Below are positions 35,180 through 43,386 of a stretch of 56,481 bases of DNA, piece by piece (position 1 is the first letter of the stretch; the number at the start of each line of letters is the position of its first letter). The notes beneath the pieces were generated by a model that saw nothing but the letters and a program-made list of their open reading frames with translations, had not been told where the DNA came from and did no database searches. Origin of the DNA: Thermoguttaceae bacterium (GTDB lineage Bacteria > Planctomycetota > Planctomycetia > Pirellulales > Thermoguttaceae); contig JAFZNK010000071.1 in NCBI GenBank assembly GCA_017550965.1, positions 1 through 56,481 on the forward strand. The letters are read 5' to 3'. Made by a program: the position numbers and the translations under genes.

Positions 35180-35386
35180 GGGGCGGAGCTTGCTCTTTTG
35201 CCCTTTCTTTCGGGTCAGCGACGCAGATATTCTTTTCCAAATTGATCTGGACGTCCGTTTTTCTTTTCAGTATCCTCGTCGTCGACAGTGGCGGCAAAGG
35301 CGACGAGAGCGGCTTCTATGGAGCGGCACATCTTTCGTCGATATCCCTAAAAGAGCGCGTTTTGCGCATAGCGTAAGAGGAATAAA

Positions 35387-35638
35387 ATGGATTTCAACTT
35401 TTTTGAGTGGATTCGTGAAGGCGTGAAGCGTTCTGTGTTGATGGGCGTTTCCGACGCCGTCGAGACGATGGGCGCCCCTCATGATCCCGAACAGGCGCAA
35501 GATAAAATCATGGCCTTTTTGAAAGACGAGGCGGAAACGAGCGCGACGACTTCCCGTCGCCGCGTTTCTTCGTCGAGTTCGTCAAACGGGCAACGTAAAC
35601 TTGGTCGTTCAATCGCGGAGATTCATCCGACGAGTTGA
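35387..35638 (+). CDS. Small protein of unknown function (83 residues)
   Basis: ATG 35387 has AGAGGAAT 6-7 nt upstream. The N-terminus FFEWIREGVKRSVLMGVSDAVETMG looks like an amphipathic helix; the C-terminus is Ser/Arg-rich and probably disordered. No family recognised. A strong terminator follows, supporting a real transcription unit. Basic tail could bind nucleic acid, but there is no motif to show it. Confidence 0.65.
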   Translation: MDFNFFEWIREGVKRSVLMGVSDAVETMGAPHDPEQAQDKIMAFLKDEAETSATTSRRRVSSSSSSNGQRKLGRSIAEIHPTS

Positions 35639-35678
35639 ACGTCGATTGTTCAGTCTCCGACTTCAACCAGGCGTTTTT

Positions 35679-35736
35679 AGCGTTCCGTGCGTTTAGACTT
35701 TGGGACATAGTCTTGGCGCGCGGAACGCTTTTTTAA
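35679..35736 (+). terminator. Intrinsic terminator after the 83-residue gene
   Basis: Outer 9-bp arms (AGCGTTCCG) at 35679-35687 and 35721-35729 plus an inner AGACT/AGTCT stem, followed by six Ts. Confidence 0.75.
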
Positions 35737-35740
35737 ATAT

Positions 35741-35768
35741 TTGATCTTTGACGGCGTCGCGCTATAAT
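35741..35768 (+). promoter_or_regulatory. Promoter of the leader RNA/propeller unit
   Basis: TTGATC at 35741-35746, 16-nt spacer, perfect TATAAT at 35763-35768. It starts immediately after the terminator of the previous gene. Confidence 0.65.
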
Positions 35769-35774
35769 GACGCG

Positions 35775-35898
35775 TAGGTTTAGCGCGACGATTATCCGTT
35801 TTGGACGTCCAGACGGATTAGCGATAAGACGTTTTTTCGTTTTAAACGCGGGTCGTTTTTTGAAGACGCCGAGCCTGAAACGACTCGGCGTTTTTTTT
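35775..35898 (+). ncRNA. Candidate small RNA or attenuator leader
   Basis: Between the promoter at 35741-35768 and an intrinsic terminator ending at about 35898 lies a roughly 124-nt untranslated unit. It contains a hairpin closed by ATCCGT (35794-35799) and ACGGAT (35813-35818), T-runs near 35831 and 35855, and the terminator (ACGCCGAG at 35866-35873, complement at 35884-35891, then eight Ts). The ribosome binding site of the next gene begins only about six nt later. Either a stand-alone small RNA ends here or the terminator controls read-through into the propeller gene. Confidence 0.45.
35866..35898 (+). terminator. Intrinsic terminator directly before the propeller gene
   Basis: 8-bp arms with a 10-nt loop, then eight Ts, ending 20 nt before ATG 35918. 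Confidence 0.75.
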
Positions 35899-35917
35899 AA
35901 GTCAAGGAACAATTGAT

Positions 35918-36838
35918 ATGAAACGTTTCTTCACAAGCTTGGTTTTGGCGTTTTTGGCTTTCGTTCCCTTTGCGTTCGGTTTTAGCGTTCGAGCTGAAGA
36001 GGACGCGAACGAACGCGTCGTCATGTTCAGCGCGCATGCGCCCGATCAAATAACGATTGTCGACGGTTCCGGCAAAGTCTTGTGGACGATTGGACGGGAG
36101 AACGGCGTCGAACATCCTCAAGACGCCGCGGTTCTTGAAGACGGAAACGTCTTTTTCAGCGTAATGTACGGCGCGAGGATGGTACGTGTTTCCGATAAAA
36201 AAGAACTTTGGAGCTATTCAGCTCCGGAAGGAACTCAAAATCCTGTGGCGCAACCGTTAGACGACGGTTATTTTCTCGTCGGCAACGAAGGGCCGTGTCG
36301 CTTGTTGGAAATCGACGCCGAAGGAAAGGTTCGTCGCGAAATTAAAGTCGACGACTGTCCGTTTAAGGGAAATCACGGACAATTCCGTTTTTGTCGTAAA
36401 ACGCGGGAAGGAACCTATCTCTTCCCAATGTTTAACGCCGGATTGCTTCGCGAATACGACGCCGAAGGCAAAATGTTGCGCGACTTTTCGTTTAAGGGCG
36501 GTCCCGTCTGCGCGCTTCGTCTGGAAAACGGGATAACGCTTACCGGCGACGGAAGCGCCGTCAAGGAAATCGACGAGAACGACGAAGTCGTTTGGTCGTT
36601 TGACTGCGTGGCGGACGGCGGTCAGAAACCGGGCGTCATTACCGCCGTTTCGCGTATGAAAAACGGAAACACTCTTCTTGGCTATTATCAAAACGATCCC
36701 GACGCCGCCGATATTATTGAGGTAACGCGAGATAAGAAAATTGTTTGGAGTTTGACGATGAAGGACGTTTCTTTCATCGCCGCCGTTCAAGCGCTGGACA
36801 AAGACTGGAAGCCGTCGCCTGACGTTTTGGTTCGTTAA
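35918..36838 (+). CDS. Exported beta-propeller (PQQ/WD-like repeat) protein
   Basis: 306 residues from ATG 35918, with AAGGA 9 nt upstream. Signal peptide about 1-26 (ends VRAEED). The rest is blade repeats of the form 'ITIVDGSGKVLWTIG', 'RMVRVSDKKELWSY', 'LLEIDAEGKVRREIK', 'LREYDAEGKMLRDFS', 'VKEIDENDEVVWSF' and 'IIEVTRDKKIVWSL', each ending in a W-containing strand. This fits a six- to seven-blade propeller like PQQ-like proteins, without clear PQQ ligands. Likely an extracytoplasmic binding or sensing protein. Its expression may depend on read-through of the terminator in its leader. It converges on the glycerate kinase with only 10 nt between stops. Confidence 0.85.
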   Translation: MKRFFTSLVLAFLAFVPFAFGFSVRAEEDANERVVMFSAHAPDQITIVDGSGKVLWTIGRENGVEHPQDAAVLEDGNVFFSVMYGARMVRVSDKKELWSYSAPEGTQNPVAQPLDDGYFLVGNEGPCRLLEIDAEGKVRREIKVDDCPFKGNHGQFRFCRKTREGTYLFPMFNAGLLREYDAEGKMLRDFSFKGGPVCALRLENGITLTGDGSAVKEIDENDEVVWSFDCVADGGQKPGVITAVSRMKNGNTLLGYYQNDPDAADIIEVTRDKKIVWSLTMKDVSFIAAVQALDKDWKPSPDVLVR

Positions 36839-36848
36839 AGAGTTTTTC

Positions 36849-38081
36849 CTAGCGTTTAATGAGGACGCATGACAGGTCGTTGACGTTTGTGCCCGTCGGC
36901 CCAGTGAAGATCAACGCCCCGATTTTTTTTAACGCGTTGTATGAGTCGTTGTCGCGAAGAGTCTGGCAGATATCGACGCCGAGTTTTTCGAGCTTTTTAG
37001 CGCTTTCGCCGGTGCAGACGGCCCCCGCCGCGTCGGTGGGACCGTCGGTTCCGTCAGAACCGACCGAGAAGACGGCGCAGTCGCGAACGCCCGATATTCC
37101 CAAAGCCGCGCTCAACGCGATCTCCTGATTGCGTCCTCCCAAGCCGTTTCCGGTAAGTCGGACGATTGTTTCTCCGCCCGCGATAAACGCAAGCGACCGC
37201 GAACTTTCCGCGTGAAATCTGGCGATTGAGGCGAGGAAGCCGCCCGCCTCTTTCGCTTCGCAACATAGTCTGTCTGTCAGTATCAGAGACTCGTATCCCA
37301 ATTCTCTGCAAGTTCGTTCCGCAGAAACGCATAGTTCGCGAACGGAGCCCGTGATATGGGTTTCAACCCCTTCCAGAACCTTCGGCGTTTCAACGCGCAA
37401 CAATTCCAAGGCCTTTTGCGAGAGGGTAAGATTGTATTTTTTGACGATTGCGAGCGCTTGTTCGCACGTCGACGCGTCCGGGTAGGCCGGACCGGAGGCG
37501 ATCATGTCGAGCGAGTCGCCGACAACGTCGGACAAAACAATCGAAAAAATCTTTGCAGGCGCGCATATTTTCGCGAACTTTCCCCCTTTGACAGCGGATA
37601 ATCTTTTACGCAACGTGTTAATCTCCGCGATATTGGCTCCGCACGCAAGAAGTTGGCGCGTTATTTCTTTATTTTCTTCCTCTGAGATCAACGTCTTTTC
37701 AAAAAGAGCAGAACCTCCTCCGGAGACGAGAAAAAGAACGAGGTCCTGTTCGTTCAGCGGCTCGACTAATTCTATCGCTTGATCCGCTGCGGCATATGAA
37801 TTCTCGTCGGGAACAGGATGTCCCGCTTCGACGATGGCAAGAGGCCCGATTGGACCTTGCGCATATCCGTGTTTCGTTACGACAATTCCCTCGGAGACTC
37901 GGTTTCCGAGCGCTTCGTACGCTGTTGCCGCCATTTGCCAGGCGGCTTTGCCTACGGCGACGAGAACCGTTTTTCCATTTTGGTTTGAAAGTCGTTTAAT
38001 CGCCCTCTTTACCGCTTCGTCCGGAGAAGCGGCGCGAATAGCGTTTTTCACAATAACGTCGACGTCTTGCAAGATGCTCAT
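36849..38081 (-). CDS. Glycerate 2-kinase (MOFRL family)
   Basis: 410 residues from ATG 38081; a longer TTG start at 38123 would overlap the permease gene and lacks a ribosome binding site. The DUF4147/MOFRL family phosphorylates D-glycerate at C2 using ATP, giving 2-phosphoglycerate for glycolysis. Blocks seen: VAVGKAAWQMA, VTKHGY, VEAGHPVPDENS, FLVSGGGSAL, INTLRKRLSAVKGG, VLSDVVGDSLDMIASGP, GGETIVRLTGNGLGGRNQE and VGSDGTDGPTDAAG. The GntP-family permease gene lies 19 nt upstream on the same strand, so the pair forms an uptake-and-phosphorylation operon, most simply for glycerate. Confidence 0.93.
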   Translation of the reverse strand: MSILQDVDVIVKNAIRAASPDEAVKRAIKRLSNQNGKTVLVAVGKAAWQMAATAYEALGNRVSEGIVVTKHGYAQGPIGPLAIVEAGHPVPDENSYAAADQAIELVEPLNEQDLVLFLVSGGGSALFEKTLISEEENKEITRQLLACGANIAEINTLRKRLSAVKGGKFAKICAPAKIFSIVLSDVVGDSLDMIASGPAYPDASTCEQALAIVKKYNLTLSQKALELLRVETPKVLEGVETHITGSVRELCVSAERTCRELGYESLILTDRLCCEAKEAGGFLASIARFHAESSRSLAFIAGGETIVRLTGNGLGGRNQEIALSAALGISGVRDCAVFSVGSDGTDGPTDAAGAVCTGESAKKLEKLGVDICQTLRDNDSYNALKKIGALIFTGPTGTNVNDLSCVLIKR

Positions 38082-38100
38082 TTTAAACGCGCTCTGATTT

Positions 38101-39465
38101 TCATAGGAAAAGACTAACGACAAACGCCGTCAAAATAGACGTTACGCCGACCAATAGCGTTGAGAGCGTCAACGTTTTATAAACGTCGATTGTTTTGGTA
38201 AATTCGCCAAATTTTGAAACTACCCAGAAGTAGGAATCGTTAACGTGGGAGACGGTCATTGCGCCGGCTCCAATTGCGATTACGGTTAACGCGGTCAGCG
38301 CCGGGGAGTCCAATCCCAACGGAGCGAGCATCGGCGCGACGACGGCGGCCGTCGTTGAAATAGACACAGTGCTCGAACCCTGCGCCGTCTTTAAAATTGA
38401 CGCGAAAACGAACGGGAAGAATAAACCCATCGCCGACAACGCGTTGGAATGTTCCGTTAGGAACGGGATCAGAGGACTTGCGCCTACCACTTTGCCTAAC
38501 GCGCATCCCGCTCCGGTAATGAACAGAATGGGGCCGGCAATTGTCAACGCGTTAGACGTTAAACTGTAGAGCTCTTTGGTCTTTTTTGTTGAAAACAACA
38601 GCTCTAAACTGGCCAAAAGACCGACGAACAGCGCGATGATCGGTTTGCCCAGGAACTCGACGGTCGGCGCCTGAATATGATTCATCGTGCAAAAAGACGA
38701 GGCTCCTATCAGGAGAAGGGGGAGAAGGATCGGGAGGAAACTCGCGAACGCGCCGGGAGTCTTGCCGTAGGAAGCGAGGAGTTCGTCGTATGTTTGAGCG
38801 CTTGCGATATCCTTTTGACCCGCTTCAAGTAATTCCGTCTGATCTTTAACGCGTTTGCCAATAAACGAGGCGAATACGCAAGCGACGATTAACGCAGGTA
38901 TGGAAACGATTACGCCGAAAAACATAATTGGCAGAAGGTTGTTTTCCATCCCTAAAACGCCGGCTGCGGCGAGAGGACCTGGGGTAGGGGGGATCAAACA
39001 GTGAGAGATGAACAAGCCTGTCGCCAGAGCGACGGACGTCGACGCCGAGGAGACTTTAACGCGTTTTACAATCGCTTTACGGACCGGATTCAAAATTACA
39101 AAACCAGAGTCGCAAAAGATAGAAATCGACGTCAGCCATCCCATGACGGCGAGGGCGGCGTCAGGACGACTAGTTCCAAGCGCTTTAACGACGACTTCGC
39201 TCATTTTTAACGCCGCGCCTGTGTGTTCGAGGATCAGACCGATGAGCGAACCGAGGATAACGACAAGCCCAATAGTAGCAAAAGCAGACGAGAACCCCGT
39301 AGCGATTGTATCGACAACTTGATCCAGCTTTAAGCATAACAACGCCAGAATTAGCGCCGTCGCCATTATTGCGAGAAAAGGATGAATTCGCAACGCGCCG
39401 ATCGCTATGATCATCGTGATAATAGCGATTACAAAAACAATGAGAAACGAACCGCCTGACAGCAT
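38101..39465 (-). CDS. GntP-family permease (gluconate/glycerate:H+ symporter type)
   Basis: 454 residues from ATG 39465; AAAGGA lies 12 nt upstream, and ATG 39486 is an alternative that adds seven residues. It has about twelve to fourteen hydrophobic segments. Family features: FDSGFVILNPV (seen as IFCDSGFVILNP), THCLIPPTPGPLAAAG (seen as SHCLIPPTPGPLAAAG) and AQGSSTVSISTTA near 350, the characteristic GntP pore blocks. Members carry gluconate, idonate, fructuronate or D-glycerate; the kinase next to it points to glycerate here. A TATAAT box at 39543-39548 on this strand may mark its promoter. Confidence 0.93.
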   Translation of the reverse strand: MLSGGSFLIVFVIAIITMIIAIGALRIHPFLAIMATALILALLCLKLDQVVDTIATGFSSAFATIGLVVILGSLIGLILEHTGAALKMSEVVVKALGTSRPDAALAVMGWLTSISIFCDSGFVILNPVRKAIVKRVKVSSASTSVALATGLFISHCLIPPTPGPLAAAGVLGMENNLLPIMFFGVIVSIPALIVACVFASFIGKRVKDQTELLEAGQKDIASAQTYDELLASYGKTPGAFASFLPILLPLLLIGASSFCTMNHIQAPTVEFLGKPIIALFVGLLASLELLFSTKKTKELYSLTSNALTIAGPILFITGAGCALGKVVGASPLIPFLTEHSNALSAMGLFFPFVFASILKTAQGSSTVSISTTAAVVAPMLAPLGLDSPALTALTVIAIGAGAMTVSHVNDSYFWVVSKFGEFTKTIDVYKTLTLSTLLVGVTSILTAFVVSLFL

Positions 39466-39636
39466 GCGAAATTTTTTCCTTTCCATCGCGCGTAATTCGG
39501 TCAATCGCCGCGTCGTTATTCTTAACGGACGGGCGTCATTCTATTATAACCCCGTTTTTTCGTTCCATAGAGTCGTTTTTGTTCGTTAAAGCGTTTTTAG
39601 ACAAAAATAGTTTCTTCGGAAGTTTTTCGCTGAGTC

Positions 39637-39665
39637 TTGTAATCAGAGAGGCGAGGGAGTACAAT
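39637..39665 (+). promoter_or_regulatory. Promoter for the SMP-30-like gene
   Basis: TTGTAA at 39637-39642, 17-nt spacer, TACAAT at 39660-39665; about 74 nt before ATG 39739. Confidence 0.5.
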
Positions 39666-39738
39666 TATTGAACGGGTTGATTCAGCCCCTTTGCAGTGTT
39701 TAGACGTACGTGTAACCTTTTGATTTGACATTGGCAAG

Positions 39739-40887
39739 ATGATGAGACAGACTTTTTTGATCGCGTTGTTTTATTGCCTCGTCGCAGAGACTTTAACGTC
39801 TTTTGGCGCGGATAATTCCCAGTACCCCGTTAGCGAAAAGCATCGTCCTTCGCTTTTTGCGACGCTTCCCGACGATATGTACGGGCCCGACGCGCAGTAC
39901 TACGACGCGAAAACGGAAACGCTTTATCTTTCTGTTCCCAATTTCCTGTTTGGGGAATCGGATCTTCCTAAAACGTCGTCGTTTATTGTGAAGATCAACA
40001 AGGCCGGGGAAGTTAAAAAAGCGTATGAGTTTCCCATTTTGGACGGCGAAGTAAAAATTGGCGCCATGGGGATCGAGATGGGGCCGGACGGGAATCTCTA
40101 CGTTTGCGACAATCAGTATTTCTTCGACTCCAACTTTAAATCGCGCGTATGGCGAGTTCGCCTTAAAGACGGCGATCCTGTCGGCGCGCCGGAATTGGTT
40201 GTTTCCGGGTTGAAAGTTGCGAACGCTATTCTCTGGGACGGCGATTGGGTTTATGTTACTGACACGATTTTAGACGAACCCGGCAAGTACGGTTCCGGCG
40301 GGATTTGGCGTTTTGCCGCTTCCGATATTCTTGCCGCCGGTTCCGACGCGTCGCATGCCGCGATCGACGTAACGCGCGACGATTCCAAACCGCGCGATCC
40401 CAGACTGATCGTTGTGGAAGATTCCGTGAATATTCGCGGAAACAATTGCGGCGCCGACGGGTTGTGTCGCGATAAGGACGGCGTTTTTTACTTTGGGAAC
40501 TATGGCGACGGCGCGTTTTACCGTTTCCGTTTCGACGCCGATCACAACGTTGAAAAGGTCGAAAAGCTTTTTGCCGCCGGCGAACCGATGAGAAGCGTCG
40601 ACGGTATTTGCTTTGATCCTAAGACGAACAAAGTTTATATTACCGATTCCGCGCAGAACGCCGTTTGGGCGGTTAAAGCCGTCGCGTGGAACGAGAAACC
40701 GACCCTCGAGCGCGTCTGGGAAAACGACGACACCGACGGGAGCGACGGTTTGCTTGATCTGCCCTGCGAATGCCGCGTCGTGGACGGTAAATTGATTATT
40801 ACCAATCAGGATTGTCCCGTTGGCGACACAGGGAAATGCCAGGCGACCGACAAACCTTATTCTTTGTCGGCGATTTCTCTGGAATGA
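39739..40887 (+). CDS. Exported SMP-30/gluconolactonase-like beta-propeller protein
   Basis: 382 residues from ATG 39739 (or 39742; ribosome binding site is weak). Signal peptide about 1-23 (ends SFGADN). Propeller blades with the SMP-30 pattern: MGPDGNLYVCDNQ, ILWDGDWVYVTDT, GNNCGADGLCRDKDGVFYFGN, SVDGICFDPKTNKVYITDS. Conserved acidic/Asn residues that bind divalent metal in gluconolactonases (Glu at the start, Asn near 150, Asp near 290) are plausibly present. It is divergent from the GntP/glycerate kinase operon, suggesting joint sugar-acid metabolism: a lactonase would release an aldonic acid for import. Function is inferred from fold and neighbours. Confidence 0.82.
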   Translation: MMRQTFLIALFYCLVAETLTSFGADNSQYPVSEKHRPSLFATLPDDMYGPDAQYYDAKTETLYLSVPNFLFGESDLPKTSSFIVKINKAGEVKKAYEFPILDGEVKIGAMGIEMGPDGNLYVCDNQYFFDSNFKSRVWRVRLKDGDPVGAPELVVSGLKVANAILWDGDWVYVTDTILDEPGKYGSGGIWRFAASDILAAGSDASHAAIDVTRDDSKPRDPRLIVVEDSVNIRGNNCGADGLCRDKDGVFYFGNYGDGAFYRFRFDADHNVEKVEKLFAAGEPMRSVDGICFDPKTNKVYITDSAQNAVWAVKAVAWNEKPTLERVWENDDTDGSDGLLDLPCECRVVDGKLIITNQDCPVGDTGKCQATDKPYSLSAISLE

Positions 40888-40895
40888 TTTTTTTT

Positions 40896-40946
40896 ACGCG
40901 ATTCTCCCTCTGGACGTTGTCTATTGGGGAGAATCGCGTTTTCGTT
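40896..40946 (+). terminator. Intrinsic terminator after the SMP-30-like gene
   Basis: 13-bp perfect arms (ACGCGATTCTCCC) at 40896-40908 and 40927-40939, followed by TTTCGTTTC. Confidence 0.7.
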
Positions 40947-41010
40947 TCGACGACGATTTAACATTATGTTGACATTTTTAAGTATCAAATCTTTCAATGT
41001 TAATGGGGGA

Positions 41011-41038
41011 TTGTTTAGGAACCTTTTTTTGGTAGAAT
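41011..41038 (+). promoter_or_regulatory. Possible promoter of the prepilin-ExbB-DUF2149-chelatase operon
   Basis: TTGTTT at 41011-41016, 16-nt spacer, TAGAAT at 41033-41038. The leader to ATG 41200 is about 155 nt; no cobalamin, haem-regulatory or Fur-like element was recognised in it. An alternative TTGACA at 40973-40978 with TTCAAT 18 nt on is also possible. Confidence 0.45.
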
Positions 41039-41199
41039 CAACTCGAATTGAGGTCAATCCTGTCAGAGTTGCAGACGACTCTTGTAGAAAGACAAGCGTC
41101 TTATGAATCCCGCCTACGTTTCCTGATTGACACGTTCGACGCTAAACGATGTTCCGCGAACGAAGGGGACGTTTTGTAACAAACAAAAAGGTCGATACA

Positions 41200-42324
41200 A
41201 TGCGTAATATGTATTCGTTAATCCGCGTTAAGAAGTTGCTTAGGAGTCGCGGTTTTACTCTTGTAGAGCTTTTGGTCGTCATCGCAATCATCGGTATTTT
41301 GATCGGTCTGCTTCTTCCCGCCGTGCAGGCGGCTCGAGAAGCGGCTCGCCGAATGCAATGCACGAACAACATGAAGCAATGGGGGTTGGCTCTCCACAAT
41401 TATCATTCGGTGTTTAACCGGATACCCGGTTTAGCGGAGGCCGCTAACTCCTGTATTTCCCCTCAGGCCGCGCTTCTTTCCTACGCCGAACAAACTTCCC
41501 TTCACAATCTGATAGATCCTCGCGTCGACATTTATCGATATCAAACGGGATCAAGCCGTAGCGTAACGCTGAACGACGCGTATGTGCAAGTCGCCGCCAC
41601 GCCGATTTTCTTTACGCGTTGTCCCACCGATCCCGGCCCGGCGACCCAACGCATTGAAATTACCAACGACGCGTACAACACCGAGGAAATCTACGCGTGC
41701 AATAATTACGTTTGGTGCACCGGGAGCGGAACAGGTTGGACGTTCCGGATCAACAGCACGCTTTCAACCGGGGACGTTTCGACGCGTAACGCGGGACCTT
41801 CGGACGGGGCGTTTTACTTCAAATCCCGATTAGGTTTTGAGTCGTTTACCGACGGGACGGGGAACACGATGGTGCTTTCCGAGTCCTGCGCGGGTTCGGG
41901 CGAGAAGGACATTTCGACGCTGACGTACCAGAATATTCGGGACGGTCGCATGGAGCACACTTACATGGCCGACTATTCTGCCGCGAGTTTGGCTAAATAT
42001 ACCGAGATGCGCGACGCGAGCGACGCCGCTTTAGACGCTCTGTACTCGTCAAAAATCACAAAATGGAGAACCGATATTGGAAAGAGCTGGATCGTCGGCA
42101 AATGCGATTCGACTCTTTATAACGCGTTTTTGGCTCCCAATTCGCGTTTCCCCAATTTGTACATTTCAAACTACGGTTTTATCGCCGCGCGTAGTTATCA
42201 TTCCGGAGTCGTTAACGCTCTCTACGCCGACGGTTCGGTTCATACTGTTTCCAACTCCGTCGACTTAGGCGTTTGGCGCGCTTCCGCTACGATCGCGGGG
42301 GGCGAGACTGTTAGTTCCAACTGA
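41200..42324 (+). CDS. DUF1559 prepilin-type protein
   Basis: 374 residues from ATG 41200, with AAAAGG 8 nt upstream. Type IV prepilin leader: basic stretch ending SRG, cleavage before F, then [20 protein letters not shown], the processed pilin helix. The DUF1559 ('SBP_bac_10') domain follows, with [16 protein letters not shown] directly after the helix and the C-terminal H-x9-DG signature ([18 protein letters not shown]). Planctomycetes carry many such proteins, usually unlinked to pilus genes. This one stands 13 nt before an ExbB-like gene and is probably the first gene of the chelatase operon, so it may be an anchored outer or periplasmic partner of the chelatase; that role is inference. 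Confidence 0.92.
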   Translation: MRNMYSLIRVKKLLRSRGFTLVELLVVIAIIGILIGLLLPAVQAAREAARRMQCTNNMKQWGLALHNYHSVFNRIPGLAEAANSCISPQAALLSYAEQTSLHNLIDPRVDIYRYQTGSSRSVTLNDAYVQVAATPIFFTRCPTDPGPATQRIEITNDAYNTEEIYACNNYVWCTGSGTGWTFRINSTLSTGDVSTRNAGPSDGAFYFKSRLGFESFTDGTGNTMVLSESCAGSGEKDISTLTYQNIRDGRMEHTYMADYSAASLAKYTEMRDASDAALDALYSSKITKWRTDIGKSWIVGKCDSTLYNAFLAPNSRFPNLYISNYGFIAARSYHSGVVNALYADGSVHTVSNSVDLGVWRASATIAGGETVSSN

Positions 42325-42337
42325 AAAGACTCGCATT

Positions 42338-42934
42338 ATGGCTAAATTAGCGTCCGTATTTTTTTTGATTTCCGATTCCCTGTTATGGCCCGTTATGATA
42401 GGGTTGTTGTTGGGGTTGGCGCTTGCCGTATGGAGATTTGGAAAAACGCTTCGTATCTCCATTGAACGTCGCCGTGAAAGCAAGGTTGTCAAACAAGTGA
42501 CGGACGCGCTTGAAAAAAAACAAATCCAGGAGGCGGAGGAGCTTCTGCGCTCTTCCGCTTTTTCCAGCCGGGCGAGTTCTGTTTTGGCGACGCTTCTTGT
42601 TTTATTGGAATCTCGAAACGACTCCGCTCTTTTAGACAAAGCGCTTGCGGACGCGCAACATCAACGCTTTGAACGAGCTAAATTGTTGCGAATACTCATG
42701 AAGTTTGGTCCCGCTTTTGGTTTAATGGGAACGTTGATTCCTCTTGGGCCGGCGCTCGTCGGCCTGGCGACGGGCGATTTGGAAGCGCTTGCCCAAAATC
42801 TTGGCATAGCGTTTGCGACGACGGTCGTCGGCTTGGCGGTTAGTTCGCTCGCTTTTTTCTCTTCGGTTTTCGAAAAAAGTTGGGATATCCGCGATTCGAT
42901 ATTATGCGCGTTTGCGGCCGATCGCATTCTTTAA
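42338..42934 (+). CDS. MotA/TolQ/ExbB-family proton channel protein
   Basis: 198 residues from ATG 42338, with GAAAAGA about 8 nt upstream. Three membrane segments: about 12-32, 118-140 and 153-176. The region between the second and third (GPAFGLMGTLIPLGPALVGL, then IAFATTVVGLAVSSLAFF) carries the ExbB/TolQ/MotA pattern, including the Thr-rich third helix that lines the proton path. ExbB-type channels use proton-motive force to drive mechanical work through ExbD/TolR-type partners. The DUF2149 gene immediately downstream supplies a likely ExbD-like partner, and the CobN-like chelatase is the probable driven component. No TonB or TolA gene is nearby, so the usual TonB role is unsupported. Confidence 0.87.
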   Translation: MAKLASVFFLISDSLLWPVMIGLLLGLALAVWRFGKTLRISIERRRESKVVKQVTDALEKKQIQEAEELLRSSAFSSRASSVLATLLVLLESRNDSALLDKALADAQHQRFERAKLLRILMKFGPAFGLMGTLIPLGPALVGLATGDLEALAQNLGIAFATTVVGLAVSSLAFFSSVFEKSWDIRDSILCAFAADRIL

Positions 42935-42966
42935 GGGCAGAGAAATCGCTTTGAGAAAGTCTCTTA

Positions 42967-43362
42967 ATGAAACATTCTTCTTCTCAACGTTACGCTCATA
43001 TTTTTGACAGGGCGTGTGAAACGGAGTTTGAACCGCTTGCCAACATGTTTGACGCCGCTTTTGTGTTTGCGGTCGCCTTATTGGTCGCTCTCGTTTCGTT
43101 TCTACGCGCGCCTGATCTTTTGCGTCAAAAGGATTACACGATTATAACGGATCCCGGTACGCCTAATATGAAGATCGTCGTTAAGGAAGGGGAAGAGATT
43201 AAGAGCTACGAAGCGACGGACTCGATGGGATCCGGATCCGGCGAGCTCCTCGGACGCGCTTATCGGTTGGCCGACGGGCGCGTCGTTTACGTGCCGAAGG
43301 AGGCGGAACCCGCGTATTACGCGCCGTCCGAAGATCCTCAGGAAGGGGCGACCTCTCATTAG
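42967..43362 (+). CDS. DUF2149 domain-containing ExbD-like membrane protein
   Basis: 131 residues from ATG 42967. One membrane helix at about 28-46. It opens with EPLANMFDAAFVFAVALLVA, and Asp29 at the cytoplasmic start of the helix matches the position of the protonatable Asp of ExbD/TolR/MotB. A periplasmic tail follows. DUF2149 proteins are known for genetic linkage to ExbB-like proteins and CobN-like chelatases, including in methanogens and Bacteroidota. The gene is 32 nt after the ExbB-like gene and 24 nt before the chelatase. Role: proton-channel stator subunit coupling proton-motive force to the chelatase, inferred from fold and linkage. Confidence 0.85.
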   Translation: MKHSSSQRYAHIFDRACETEFEPLANMFDAAFVFAVALLVALVSFLRAPDLLRQKDYTIITDPGTPNMKIVVKEGEEIKSYEATDSMGSGSGELLGRAYRLADGRVVYVPKEAEPAYYAPSEDPQEGATSH

Positions 43363-43386
43363 TGATTGTCGACTTTGGAATAGATT

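Noticed and set aside
41039..41199. Cobalamin riboswitch or Fur box before the chelatase operon
   Set aside because: No B12-box or Fur-like palindrome could be recognised in the leader.
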